Source: Bryum argenteum
Lineage: Eukaryota > Streptophyta > Bryopsida > Bryales > Bryaceae
DNA length: 64,000 nucleotides
Reading direction: 5' to 3'
NCBI GenBank assembly: GCA_037043015.1
Contig: CM073322.1
Span: forward strand, 5,095,601-5,159,600
Position 1 is the stretch's first letter. Each line of letters opens with the position of its first letter. The notes below the pieces were generated by a model. It saw only the letters and a program-made list of their open reading frames with translations, was not told the origin of the DNA and made no database searches. Below, in pieces: positions 46,146 to 59,023 of the stretch. A program made the position numbers and the translations under genes.

Positions 46146-49100
46146 GTCGATTCTGCAATTATTTGTCGTATTCTTCTCAATCGGCCCTTGATATGTGCCC
46201 TTGTAACAAAAAAATTCTTTGGTTTTCCGATTCAACTGTTTTATATAAGCATAGGGTATTCAACATATCAAAGTGAAGCTGTATGGTGTCATGTGTTGGA
46301 TCAGAAGAATGAAGCTAGAAGTCATTTGATTTTCAAAAATGAAAGATTGCATATGCAATCTAACCTCAAAACTCTTTTATGATTGGACTCCAGTAGTTTG
46401 AGATGAACAGAGCTCCAATCAGTATTATGAGAGATACGTCTCGTAAAGAACATCAATTTTGTTAAAATGGCATTATGCCATGTGCCATCTTGTCACACCA
46501 AAACTTGCATTTGCATATTTACACAATGGTGTAATCTGTAATATCACACTTTTTTCTGTAAAATCACTCATACTTGTATAATATCATTCAAATTGTGTAA
46601 TATCACCTTCAAGTTTTGTAATGTCACGTGGTTTTAGATTGCCACTCGGAAAGTTGAGGTATGCGAGAACAGAATAAGGCCATTTTGATCGGAATAGGGT
46701 TGGATTCAATTACCTTCATGTGATTTTGTGTTTGATCCGCTGATTTTTTTGGAGTTAGATAGGATCACATTTGATTGGAGTTTCCATGCAAAAGAAGATA
46801 ATTAATATAGAACAATTACAAACAAATTAAGAAAGTCTCACAAATGAAATTACACGGTCTCTTATAGATAAGATTTTGAAGTTAGAGAAAACTAACAACT
46901 AACATGATGTTTCATTTGAAGTTGATTTGAAGGACACAAAATCAAACTTCAAGTAAATTTATTTTGGAGTAAAATATAAATGTTAAACTACCAAAAAGGA
47001 GAAGTGAGGAACCTTGAAATTGAAGTATCAGTCTTTTGTAAAATAAAATATGAGGAGACTTAATGTGTAATGACTTTGTTTGTATGTTGTCCCTCACTTT
47101 TTACAAGAGTTAAACCAACTATACTTGTAGACCGTGGTTGAAGGAACAAAATCTTTTTAAAAAAGGTTGGGGTTTTAGGGATTTTTTTCACAAAACTCCT
47201 TCTGTATGGTGAAAAGAAGAATATAAGAGTGTATATCCAATTTTGAAAAATGCTAATATCATTTTTAAAGTTTTAGTTGTTTATTCAACAGTATGTGTTA
47301 ACTCCGCCTTGTAGATTAGTACAAAGTGAAGGTTCTTCACTTCCAATCAATGTCGGTTCTACAAAAAATCAATTGACTTGTAGTGAACTCCAATTGATAT
47401 TTACTTTTGTAGCTTTTTAAATTAATTTCAAACAATGTCATATTAACTTTGTTAATCTCAAAGACTAATGTATAGAAGACCCAATAATTGATTTCACTTG
47501 TGAAATTTTGCCACTTGATACTTTTATACTTAGTAAGTTGATAAAGGGTGGCAAACTCACAAATTTTCTTACTTGATTCCTCTCAAATCTCATATTTTTA
47601 ATTACCAGAGTCATAAAAGTCTCCATGATACCGCACATAAGTTTTTATAATTTTGCATTTACACAAACTGAAAATTTCAAAGAATACCTTCTTACTAAAT
47701 ACTACATACTTCTCATCTTCATTAGTCCTCCATACAAATATGGAATATGAAAAACTTATATAATCACTTTGTTTACATGTCTCTACATTTGTTTGTCACT
47801 CTTGTTTGGTTATTCCATTTAAAAACTCTCACTTTTGATCTATTTTGGCTTTATAGCTTTTGTTCTTATTCTTAGCAAACTCCAACTTACTCAACTTTGC
47901 TTCTATAGGCTTCAGATGGACCTCCGATTTGCTTCGTGTTAACTTTGAGTTTCTTCAAAAGCTTATGTATAGAGAGCCTGGTGATAGATTTTACTTTGTG
48001 AAATATTGTCAACTTGTTTTACCATGGAAAATTATTCAATAAAAATAAATTGCAATTCATTTGAGGAAAGCTCAAGTCCGTTTGGGAAAGCATTGTACAA
48101 GACAAGGTGATGCCCCTAGAAAGCACAATTCTTAATCTAAAATGGTATTCTACAAATGTCTTTCATTTTTCAAGGAATTTGTTGAGGCATCTGATTCCTT
48201 ATATATGGCCATTCTAGAGTTACTCAAATCCTAAAGTTCAAAGGCCTTATCTCTTTATTTTTTAGTTTCAAAAGTGCCCTCTCTCAATAGTTATGTTTCA
48301 TATTGGGAAGTGTTTTTATGATGTAACTATAAGATCTAGTACAATACCTATGCATGCACACATGTCCAACAAATTTTTTAATTTGTATTCCTCAACATTT
48401 GTGAGATCATAATGTTTAGAGTTGTAGAAGTTTTTATCCCCTTTTTATACAAATGCAAAAAGAATCATTTGTAAAAGTAAATAGGATTTGAAACTAGGTA
48501 TATATTTACCTGAGTTTATTTTGTAGGACATGTAAACCTTTAGCTAAGTATATTTATTTATATGGAATAGGCATGAATTGCAACAGAAGGGCATCTTAAC
48601 CCAGTTCAATGAGCATGTGAAGAACCATTGTAGGGAAAAATAAGCCTTACTATCACTTTTACATGTTGCCAAAAAGAATTGAAAAATCTTGAAAATTTGA
48701 TCCTCTCTATGCTTTAAGGGCTAAACCTTCCATAGAGTAGCATTAGAACCTTAGGACCCCAATGAATATGAAGTATATTTTGAAATGTTCTAATGTTCTA
48801 GTACGTCCCTGTGGCGTTGCCACAATCATAAAAAAGAATTTTGAGTATTTTTGGTGACATATATACTACGAATTTCAATATCTTCGGATCTATAGACTCA
48901 GCATTCCAATTGTTGCATGCACCCCTACGTAATCTGCTTCTAGGGACACCTCATGCTCCCCAATCCGACGAGCTGTGTACAAGATTATAATGACATTACT
49001 CACTCACACACACACACAAACAAAATACATGCCTTAAATATATAAAAAAATAAGGTACTTAGACTATATTATCTTATATTTAAGGATCACCAATAAACTT

Positions 49101-49386
49101 AGGAAATTTTATTGCTTTCTAATTATGAATTTGTGCAATTTGATTATCTCAAATGCTTTAGAATATTAAAATAGAAATATGCACATACTACCATAGTCGT
49201 ATATTTGAGATGCAAATATTGTAGGATTGAATGACGTTTGTGTGGTTTAAGTTGTTAAACTAAGAAAATGATTCGAAATCATACAAGGTTGGAAGGTTAA
49301 ATTGTTAAGGTTTGAATGCCTCCTCACCAACTTTCTCGATTTTGGTAATTGAAAGGCTTTTGAGAGACTCAAAAGGGCTTGGGCAT
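46146..49386. other. Gene-poor AT-rich DNA with one MITE copy
   Basis: Apart from the MITE at 46451-46699 and a short (CA)n near 49005-49020, nothing is recognised. The first bases are probably the TNL 3' untranslated region. The open frame at 47860-48042 has no family features. Confidence 0.35.
46451..46699. mobile_element. MITE of the AACCCCAATTCCG family, diverged
   Basis: 'catcaattttgttaaaatggca', 'atgccatgtgccat.ttgtcacac', 'tctgtaatatcaca', 'atcaccttcaa.ttttgt' match 51844-52092 in order. The ends have decayed. Confidence 0.6.
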
Positions 49387-49390
49387 TTAA

Positions 49391-50317
49391 CCCCTAAAAA
49401 TCCAGGGGTTTCCTCGACCTCCAGAACCAAAAACTGCCATTTTTCACCTTCGTTGGGAAATGGGGAAATGGAGAAACTTTTTTTTCCGGTTTAAGACTTT
49501 GAACCGTAAGATCTTGTACTTAACTTGTATACAAAGGACTGGTCAAAATTTCAACCGTTGGATGTTTGTCATTTGTGAGATCATAACAATCAAAGTTTGA
49601 CCAACACTTTTTTTTGCCGTTGCGTGAGAGGCATTGTCTAAATGGTGCCAAGGGCAACTTGATGATTGTTATTCCAAATATTTTTCCCTCATTTTTTTTC
49701 ATGTAGGTAATCAAGTTGGGTATGCTCATGCAAAATTTTAGAGACCGATTCCACTTTTTGACCTTAATGTAAAATATTTTATGAAAGAAGGTCTAAAAAC
49801 AACCATATAGTAAAACAAGCACCACGTATGATATATTTAGTTTGAGAAAAAACTCGACGGTGAGAAGGTGCATTTATGATAATGTGAATTTTGAAAAAAA
49901 AAATCTTGGAAAAAATCCAAAATCTCGAATTTTGGCAATTTTTGAAAGAAAAAATTGTAAAATTACTAGAAATTGTGAAGATTGTTTTTGAAAGTTTTGG
50001 AGGCTGCCCTTGTAAAATTGGTAAAATTTTTGACTTTGGGCACTTCGGAATTTGAATAGTAATTTGGTAATGAACATATTTCTAAAAAAAAATTAAATAA
50101 AAAAAATTATTTTAAACTGCCCGTTTTGGACTTGAAACCTAAAATTTTGAGGTGAAGGTTATAAAATTAAAATTTGACTTTGAAAATTTTACCACATACA
50201 CATTACTGTATGGGGAGCACCCAATAAAAATCTTAGGCAAAAATATCAATTTATATGCTTAAAATGAGCTGCCCGAAATCTCAGAAAACCGAATCGGTTT
50301 TCCTGGATTTTTAGGGG
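49391..50317. mobile_element. 927-bp element with TTAA target duplication
   Basis: TTAA at 49387-49390 and 50318-50321 flanks a perfect 16-bp inverted repeat CCCCTAAAAATCCAGG. The interior is AT-rich and non-coding. Parts match 8750-9480 and, inverted, 58235-58700. It shares the TTAA-CCC..GGG-TTAA plan with 36059-36419, though the terminal repeats differ. Confidence 0.75.
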
Positions 50318-50673
50318 TTAAGATTGAAGCAATGGAAAATGCTACATTCAATCATCTTTCACTTTATCACCACCATCACTTTGCACCATCATCCTTTAGA
50401 TATGTGAAGTGACAACATCTAATCAATGACCTCTAATGACATATATACTATCATGCTATCATTGCTTCAACATACGAAGATGCTTTGATCAACAACCCAT
50501 TACCCTATTGATACTATTGTCCCTTAATGTTAAAAGTAGCAATTTTAAATAGCTCATATAACAAACCTCCAAAAACTTCAAATCTACTTGTAATTGTTTG
50601 TTCAGATTACCTTATAGTGTAGTAGGTGTTATCTATGTCAAATAAGTTTCTTAAATCTTATCAAGGTTATTAT

Positions 50674-51025
50674 CCCTTAAACACCCATGTGGTCTGAAAG
50701 GGATAGCCCAAAATTGGATCATAACACCTTTTGGACTTTAGCATTATAAATTGTCCATTATTAGAACTTGGGCATCATGAATGAACCAATCAATGATGAC
50801 TTTGCAACCTCCTACAGGGTTATGTACAACCTACCACAATCCTTTCAAAGCACAAAATTATTCATGCAAATTGTAGTTTGAATTGTAAAATTTTACATTT
50901 TGAATGTATCATAAGAAGGTGATCAGTTTGATATCAATATATAAGTGAAAAGTTGAGTACAATGAGAGTTGAAAAGAAGATTATGTTGGAATCAAGCCCC
51001 TTGGGCTTACTTGGGCATCTAAGGA
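50674..51025. mobile_element. Decayed second copy of the 361-bp TTAA MITE
   Basis: CCCTTAAACACCCATG starts it and 'cttgggcatctaagg' ends it. The interior matches 36059-36419 throughout (gcccaaaatt.gatca, aacttgggcatcatgaat, gaccaatcaatga, ggttatgtacaac, caatcctttcaaa). The flanking TTAAs are mutated. Confidence 0.75.
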
Positions 51026-51843
51026 CTATCATGAAGTATATCGAGTTAGAATTTGGCATGAAAGGCTTTTGTACTTCTCTGTTTGAATAAAGCCATAAAG
51101 ATGAAGGTGTAGGTAGTACTATCCTTTCTGTATACAACTTGAGAAAGATAAGATTGTGAAGTTGTCATGGTTTAAGTAATCAAGAATCAAATAATATTCC
51201 AAGGAAGAAGTGAAAAGGGGTCATGCTGAAGTGCACTTGGGCATCCATTATAGCGGAGCATTTTCCAAGGTCACTATACAACTGGAACATTTCATTTCGC
51301 CAATCTTGTTGGTACAACAAGTAGTTGAGTTGCTCTAAGGGCATCTTCAATCGAGCCTCAAAAACAGTCCTTTGTGTTTTATTGGCAATATATGGTGTTT
51401 TAAGGTTGGATAAATCTGCTCCAAAATACTAACACCTAATTACAATCTTAATCTTATAAAATATATACAGGAGTGAGTTGGTCTAAAGTATAAATCTTTA
51501 CGTGAGAATGAAGAAGATGAAATCTTAGGAGAGAGATGCTACATATACTTAAAATTATATTCGTAAATTGATCCCTAATTCCCAATAATATCATAGAATA
51601 TCAATCCTTTACCAACAACATCAACCCTTCTTTATTTGAGTAAAGAAGTCCTAAGATTAGAATGAACCCGACTTGTACTTTTGAAGCAAAATTAAAAACT
51701 CAACTCTAGACTACTACAACATAATGAAAGAATTAGAAGTTATACACTTGATCACCCAATAATGACTTTCTTCCGTGGACAAATGATTGACAAGCTAAGA
51801 CCATTGAATGAAAACCTTGTATCTCAAACTATACAATGTCTAC

Positions 51844-52092
51844 AACCTCAATTCCGTTAAAATGGCACTATGCCATGTGCCATTTTGTCACACCAAATCT
51901 TATATATGCACTCACATGGAATGATGCATTCTGTAATATCACATTTTTTTGGATAATATCACTCCATTATATACATTGTCACTCATTTTCCATAATAGCA
52001 CCTTCAAATTTTGTTATATCACATGGTTTTTGAACCACAGTTCAGAGGTGTGTCATTTTAGCGTCATAATGTTGTTTTAACGGAATTGGGGA
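51844..52092. mobile_element. MITE of the AACCCCAATTCCG family, 249 bp
   Basis: It begins AACCTCAATTCCGTTAAAAT and ends with the near complement (tttaacggaattgggga). TCTAC lies at 51839-51843 and 52093-52097, a possible 5-bp target duplication. Just inside the left end is an atggcactatgccat palindrome. Confidence 0.75.
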
Positions 52093-53040
52093 TCTACCAT
52101 ACACATGTAAATGGGATCCAACATACGAGAATGTATGGTGCATGTACCTAAAGAAGATCAAAAGAACAATATCTTATCACTTGAGTATGATTTTACTGTA
52201 ATTTTTTTTTGTCAAGACTCTGTGAGACACGAAGCACTTGGTTGAGAAACATGGAAGAGTTTCACTCTTATCCATGACTGTCGGGAAGGATCGTGGAAGA
52301 GTAAGCCAAAGTTGTAAGACAATATTCGGTGGGAGGAGAATTCTCATAACAAGTGGGAGAATGGTTGGTGTGCCTCCGAAGTCCGAACGAAGTCATAGCT
52401 ATGACAAGATGAAGTTAACCCTGGAACGTCGAAGCGGCCATTTTATGTCCGATGAACAGAACATTTCTCACTGTAACCTATTATTGCGGGATGAATTTCA
52501 TTCATGATTTTTGTAATTGGATTTATGAATGATAATAGCATATCATGGAATTCATTTGAGGTCATTTAAGGTATTTCCTAAGATCACATGTGGTATGAAA
52601 GTTGAAAGAATGGTTAAAAACAAATCACCACACAAAGCATTTCGCAACTTTTTCCTACTTTTATTAAGTCTCAAATTTAGGCAACTAAATGATCTCTTTT
52701 GAGTTCAAGCTCAATTCATAAAATGAATCTTACCAAGTCTTGTTTCTACTCCAAGTTAGAATTTCAAGAAATTCCTAATATCTAGTGATTTACTGACACC
52801 TTAAGTTTACATGCCTATAGGGTCTCTTTCTCAATTTTCAAATATAGCATGACACGAAACCAAGGATTACACCATGCTATTCTTCACTACAATGTCCCCT
52901 TATTCTAAAAATTTCAGATTTTTTGAAAGTGATTTGTATTTGATATGAATTATTTTTGGTTTTTCTTTGAAAATTCACTTGAATTTCAAATCTTCCCAAA
53001 AAAATCTGAAATTTTTACAGCATATGAAAAGCATGTGATC
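52093..53040. other. Intergenic, no gene assigned
   Basis: An open frame at 52238-52507 (+) is 89 residues long without a recognisable domain; it is left unassigned. The rest is AT-rich. Confidence 0.3.
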
Positions 53041-53319
53041 ACATCTACGAAAAATAAAATAAAATATTTTACTTTCAGGTAAAGTGGCGAAATGGAGGAT
53101 TCAGAGTAAGGCATATCAAAGTTCAGGCCACGGTTATGGGCTCCGACGTTCTAGGGTTAAACAACAAGTGGCTCGGATATACTAAAGATAGTATGAATAA
53201 ACATTCTCACTTTCTCGCAAGATTTCTCATGTAGATACATGATTTCCTGTACTACAACGTCCTGGCTCGCTTTTACGCAATAAAAATATCGTATCGCTCA
53301 GACCCCACCGAAATGAATG

Positions 53320-53389
53320 GTGATTGGGAAGAGGCAACTTTCGGAAACAGGGAGGTGACTGGGAAGAGGCAACTTTCGGAAACAGGGAG
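53320..53389. repeat. 35-bp tandem duplication
   Basis: Two nearly identical units, gtgattggg... at 53320 and gtgactggg... at 53355, differ at one base. Confidence 0.85.
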
Positions 53390-54128
53390 CAGATTGGTTG
53401 GTCGTGAAAAGGAAACAATTGATCGAAGTGTAACTGGTTGAGGAATTCAAAGGAGGTGAGGCAGGGATCCGGGCAGAAAATGGAATGATGCGCGTGATGA
53501 TCTGTCAGAGCGAAAACGCCCCCAAAATAGGCACGCCATTCCGGAGATCGATGGAGAAAGGTGCTTTTGGCATCTGCTAAAGCAAGTACGTCCCCCCCCC
53601 CCCTCCGGCAGCCCGGCTCTATTGCTCCACTAGTCCACTCCAGTCCTCATTTGCTTCCCATGTCAGAGAAGCCAGCTTTGCTGTGCCGGCAAGTTCATTG
53701 AACGTAGCGAGGGCCTTACCAGAAGCGAGCACGGACTGTACATAGTCTCATTCAATGCTCCGGGGGATTCATAGCCCGAAAGGATCCAAGCTCACTCGCG
53801 GCAGACCTGCATGGCCGCGTCCAGGTATCGCTGCCTGAATGATGATCTTGGATGGGAACATGGCTTCCAGTAGGTGCCAAGTATGCAAAAAACCCAAGTG
53901 TGTGCAAGTACGTCCGTGGGATAGTGAAATTGCATCTGCTATTCATGAATGGCATCGTGGCGTTGCGTCAACGCCAATGAAAGGCATCTGGGCAACGATC
54001 GTGCGAGCTGTCGATTGTCGATGGCTGTGCGATCTGGTGGGATCCAGCATTTCGCACATTATCTTTTAAGCTATCAATTGAATCATTGCTCCGGCCGCGA
54101 CCGAGACATCTGCAGCTCTTCGATCAGG

Positions 54129-54160
54129 ACGTCACTCTTCACGACGTCACTCTTCAACAC
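54129..54160. promoter_or_regulatory. Two GACGTCACTCTTCA repeats (bZIP-type ACGT core)
   Basis: GACGTCACTCTTCA occurs twice back to back. GACGTCA is a bZIP/CRE-type site in plants. No gene start is seen nearby, so a function is only possible. Confidence 0.3.
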
Positions 54161-54450
54161 CCCCGAGCGTCACTGTTGTAAAAAAATCCAAACCGGTTGG
54201 TTGGTGTGAGTTGAGGCACTCTCACTTACTGCAGCTTTTCACATTCCCTTTCAAACTAGTTCTCATGATTACAATAACTTGAAGACATAATAGTTACCAA
54301 AGTAATTTGTGTTTCTTCATCGATGTGGTAACGTCATTGGAGGCGATATTATACCACTATTGCAAACTTTGCGTTGCTTGGAAGGTAACTTATAATGTAC
54401 TTAGGAGACAATGATTCAATTTTAATCAAAGTCAGAACTACATATTTTAC

Positions 54451-54733
54451 CACTAGTAAAACATGGCACTAAAAGTGATGGCCGTAATGACTTGACCGTA
54501 ATGACACATAATGCATATTTTAATTGTGCTTTTAATGACATCACAATAAATTATTATATTTGTCACTTTTTCTTAAAATTTTTACTGATTTTTTTGAGTA
54601 TAGTATGCTTATTAATTACAACCCAAAAAAATCTAAGAAAAGATGACAAATATCATAATTTATTTTGACGTCATTAGAAGCACAATTAAAACTGTCACTT
54701 TGTGTCATTTCGGTCAAGTCATTTTTTACTAGT
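54451..54733. mobile_element. CACTA-like near-palindromic MITE, abutting another MITE
   Basis: The left end CACTAGTAAAACATGGC and right end ..AATGAC/TTTTTTACTAGT are inverted. The arms share atgacttgacc, 'aatgacaca.aa', 'aattgtgctt.taatgac.tca' and their complements. The right end touches the next MITE at 54734. Confidence 0.65.
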
Positions 54734-54989
54734 AACCCCAATTCCGTTAAAATGGCATTATTTCGGTAAAATGGCACACCTCAACTTTCTGAACTGTTGT
54801 TCAAAAACCATGTGATATAACAGAATTTTAAGGTGATATTAGGGAAAATGAGTGACAATGTATATATAGAAGTGATATTATCAAAAAATTGTGATATTAC
54901 AGAATATACCATTTTATATGAGCACAAACGTAAGATCTAGTGTGACAAAATGGCACATGGCATAGTGCCATTTTAACGGAATTGGGGTT
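54734..54989. mobile_element. MITE of the AACCCCAATTCCG family, 256 bp, best ends
   Basis: AACCCCAATTCCGTTAAAAT at the left has a perfect complement at the right end. TAGT sits at 54730-54733 and 54990-54993. The interior is in the opposite orientation to 51844-52092. Confidence 0.8.
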
Positions 54990-55093
54990 TAGTGTACGTT
55001 CTTAATTTTGTTCTTATTTATATTCTATAAGTAGTTATCTAGTAAACAATCCTACAATGGAACATTTTTCTTTATGTATCACGTGTTTTTAAT

Positions 55094-55580
55094 GGGGCGC
55101 TTTACATGAGGAGCCAAGCCACTGATGGGGCCAAATCCTTGCTTGTCATTTCTTCATTCGAAATTGGCACAAAGGGCTTTACTTGGGGAGCCAAGGTCAA
55201 CTTTTTGAAATTATACTATAATGGGTAGGGACAAGTTATGACAAGGCCCTATTCCAAATGTTCACACATGCAAGAGTGGAAGGCCAATTCATGGTTGTGA
55301 GGTCGTTGCTTAATTTCATTCCAAAATCATTATTTCTCTTAAATATTTTATAGTGAAAAAATAAAAAGCATGAAATGTAGTTAATAATACAAATTGGCCT
55401 CATGGCCTTGCTTTTTCTTTTACATGTTGGCTCCAAGGGCTCTATACATGGGGGAATTGCCCCTCACTTTATTGATTGTTCGATGTGTTCTACAAGTAGC
55501 TAATTGATTGAATTGAGCTCAAAATGGGAGTAGATTGGCTTGGAAATTTCTTCGCCTCAACACCCCATGTAAAGCTTCCC
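55094..55580. mobile_element. MITE related to 38616-39118
   Basis: GGGGCGCTTTACATGAGGAG at the left and ..CCCATGTAAAGCTTCCC at the right, with 'gggccaa', 'acaagttatgac', 'ttggcctcatggccttg' and 'tacatgggggaattg.ccc' shared with the other copy in inverted orientation. Only the right side keeps TTA. Confidence 0.65.
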
Positions 55581-56324
55581 TTAGAATTAAGATATAAGTG
55601 GTGTAAAATACAAAGTCCTTCATTGCAAGACTTTATGAACATGTATGTTGTTGATGAAGGTAACATAGTACTATTTGTACGGGATATACTTAAAGTTATA
55701 GAGTTCAATATCTTGAATTTCTTGTGTCTTTTAAGCTCAAAAAATCTAAAACTACAATTTTCTATGACCTTCTTGGAAATCACGTACAATCGAATATTTA
55801 TTGTTTTTCTCTTTCAAGTGCAGAGCTTGAACCTTGCTAATATCGGTTTGATCTTGTAAAATTTCACCCATTAGATCTTTACTATTTGAGGGTTTAACTC
55901 TTCAAAGTGCTTCACTATTTTTAGCAAAAATACACAGTTTTGAAAAAAAGGTCGTAGGTAAAAATGAAGGCAAGCTCTTTAGATCTCAACTGTACAAACT
56001 TGTAATAGGCTTAATTGTAAACCATGTGGACCATAAGTTGGGTTATAAGGCTATATAGATTGCGAGATCACAACACATTGGTATACAAACGAGATCACCA
56101 AATCCACCATTTCTCAAAGAGCTTTAACTCCTAAACGTCTTCAATGTCGTTTATCTACATTTTGGATGATGGGCAAAAACTTTGAAGAGCCAAAAATCAT
56201 TCATCCAAACTTCATTGTGAACAAAATTTCTTGGATTCGATCCCAAATCAATTCTAGTTTGTGTGGTAAAAATTAGAGACAATTAAATGAAGTATGGATT
56301 AATGGCATGCATTTTAGTGAAGGC
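55581..56324. other. Intergenic, no gene seen
   Basis: An open frame on 55524-55859 (+) starts inside the MITE and has no family features. Otherwise AT-rich. Confidence 0.3.
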
Positions 56325-56660
56325 ATCTTTTGGTTTTGCATTTTCAAACATTGAGCATGTTGTACCATTGCAAGCCAATTTTAAGAAACAAAAAAAATAA
56401 AAATAAAAAATAATTTGATAATCATTTTTCCGTGATCATAATCTCAAGATGAGATATAAAAACTTTCTAGTTGGAATATTTTTAATCCAAATACTTTTGC
56501 TATTGAATTTGCAATTATATATCCCAAAAACTGATAAAATGGGTGAATTTAAAAGAACTATATCTCCTTTACACACCGTTAGATTTGAACTTTTTTTTTT
56601 GGGATAGATTTTGATTAGATTCTTATCTTTGTAATACAAATTTGTACCAAATTGAAGATG
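56325..56660. repeat. Copy of the AT-rich repeat seen at 8750-8940
   Basis: 'ttttggttttg', 'accattgcaagccaattt', 'ctttc.agttggaa.aattt..atcca' and 'aactatatctcctt' match in order. Confidence 0.6.
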
Positions 56661-57102
56661 TTTTGTAGATAAGGCGTAGATTTGAGTGCAAAAGGGTCTA
56701 GTTTTTAACTATTTCTCCTTTGTAAAATTTTTGGCAGCTTTCACCATTTTAAGGCTAATTTTTTAGCCAAGGGTTTTTTTGATGAATTTATTTTATACAA
56801 GGGTACTATGGAGGTGAAGGTGACCAAATTTTTAGTTGGAGATATTTTCACTAGAGTAGCTTTGTTGATAGGATTTCCACTCTAAAGTGAAAATGATTAA
56901 ATTTTGTAGCACGTTTTGCTCCATAATACGTTAAGACCTTACAATCTATGAGGCTTTATGACTCAAATTTTGGTCACATGACCTACAACAAGTCTATTAC
57001 AAGTTTGTACTCTTAAGATTTAAATAATTAATATCCATTTTTGTCTACAACATTTTTTTTTGGATGAATTTTTGGCTAAAGATAGGCTAGGACTTTTGGG
57101 TT

Positions 57103-57256
57103 AAGGTACCCATACAACAAGGTCTAAGAACCTCCCGACCTACTTGGATGAAGTATGATCGATGGTGAGCACTACACTTGCACAAGAAATAAAACCTACA
57201 ACCTTCTTGTTTTAGGCCATCAATCCTAACCACAAAGCCAAGGCTTCTAGTGCCTT
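57103..57256 (-). repeat. 5' fragment of the SINE, strongly diverged
   Basis: 'ggtacccatacaacaaggtc', 'gatggtgagcac', 'taaccacaaagccaaggctt' and 'tagtgcc' match the tRNA-like half of the SINE in reverse orientation. The 3' half is missing. Confidence 0.75.
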
Positions 57257-58234
57257 GTGAGAACATACTTCTGGCTTTTAGGGATCTCTATGGGTGAAGA
57301 AGTGCTTAAATAATTGCTTCCCACTTGTATAACATGATTTTAAGTCTTTATAAACATAGTCTTTTTGGTTCATCCTCAACCAATACTTAGCATGAAAGAT
57401 CATTTTAGACAATGTGAGATTTTGAAAGAAGTTACAAATCAAAAATCAATTCTTTTTACCTTTTTAGGTGCATTTGTGTGGGAGGTAGATAAGAGATGTT
57501 TTAAACCTTAATATAACTCTTGAGTGTAAAAGGTCCACTATATTTGCTAGGATTGAGTTGTAAAATTGTATATTGGATAAAAGGCAGTGCACATTGTATG
57601 GTTGTTGTGTTTGGGTAATTGTCTTTAATTGAGCTTTTAGTTTTAGGTTTCGATAACCATTAGGATGTCTTCATTGTCAGTTTGAATATGCAATTTTGAA
57701 AGGTCTTTAATGTTACCTTTAAAAATGGAGACTCAAAGGATATTCTTCAACACGAAGCCAAAGGTAGTCACCTCCAAGTACTTACACACGTTACAAAACA
57801 AAGCTAAGATCCAAAGGATATTCGTCATCTCCAAGTACTTGGGCATCTAGCAAAACAATATCTACCTCCAAGGACTTTCTCAAACCCCAACACCAGATCA
57901 ATAGGTTGAGATGCTTCAAGAGCATCTTTGATACAACCTTGTAAACAACCCTCTATTGATGCGTTTATACTTTTATAGCACTACGGGGTTGTTTCTAGCA
58001 TCCTAGTGAGCATGCTTTAAAAATGTAAATACATTTTAACTGCAATCATTCTCAAAAACTTAAAAAACCCATATAATATACATAAGATGATTATCTTGCC
58101 AAAACTTGTAATTATAACCTCAATTCTAAACCCCTTTTTCAACAAGGGGGAAATTACTTCTTTTCCACCTTTCAAACCTTTGAATGTCCCAAGAATCTTG
58201 TCTTAAAACATTATTACTTGTGAATTATAATCCC
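57257..58234. other. AT-rich DNA, nothing recognised
   Basis: No gene, RNA or clear element is visible. Confidence 0.4.
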
Positions 58235-58700
58235 TAAAGGACCAAAAAAGCAAAAGATGGTTTTTTGAAATTTTGAGCAAAGTAGATGAAGGGGATAATA
58301 TTGATGTTTTTGCCTAAGATCTTTAGTAGGTACCCCAATCATATAACACAATGTGAGTATGCAATAATTTGCAAAGTCGAACTCCAAACTAAGAAATATC
58401 AGTGCAAATTTTAGTTTTTGAGCCTAAATAAGGCACTTGGGGCAGGTTTAAACTTAGTCTTTTTTTATTATTTTTTTGAAAATATGTTTATAATCAAATT
58501 ATTACTTGAGTTTCAATCTTCCCCAAGTCAAAAAGTTCACCAATTTTACAATAGCAGCCTCCTTGATTTACAAGAGCAAGCTTCAAAATGATGCAATAAA
58601 AAAACCTTGAATTAGCTTTGATCATAATGATCTCACAAATGGTTATGATCTCACAAATGGTAGAGATCCAACGGTTGAAGATTAAGGTTGTGTAGGTCAA
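58235..58700 (-). repeat. Inverted, decayed relative of the 927-bp TTAA element
   Basis: Read on -, 'caataaaa/atcttaggcaaaaa', 'ccccttcatctac' and 'tttttggtccttta' match 9350-9480 and 50190-50317. The 'ccaacggttgaa' and 'cacaaatggt' motifs near 58640-58680 match the other end (49545-49575). Confidence 0.55.
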
Positions 58701-59023
58701 GGAGTTGTTTTGAAGATCTTCCGCTTAGAAATACAAGAAAAGCTAACAGAAGTGAATCATACCTCAACTTGTACAAAGTGGTCAAGAAAGCATAGATTTT
58801 TGGTTTTGAAGGTTCAAAAACATGCTTGGTTACTCAAAGACGAATAAAAGACAAATTTATCAAATTTAAACTAAACAAATTTGTCATATACTTATTGTTG
58901 ATGATTTGGATTGTATTTAGAGTCATTAAGCTATATAGATTGCAATATCATTTTTCAAATTTCATACCTACATAACACATGTGTGGAGATTTGAACCTCC
59001 ATCGCTACAAAATAAATAGAATT

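Larger units (their letters stand above)
53041..54230. other. GC-richer island without a recognised gene
   Basis: It includes a 35-bp tandem pair (53320-53389, gggaagaggcaactttcgg core), a C-run of about 12 (53592-53603) and paired ACGT motifs near 54130-54160. Open frames on both strands (about 53750-54070) overlap and show no domain. It could be an old gene or promoter island. Confidence 0.3.
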
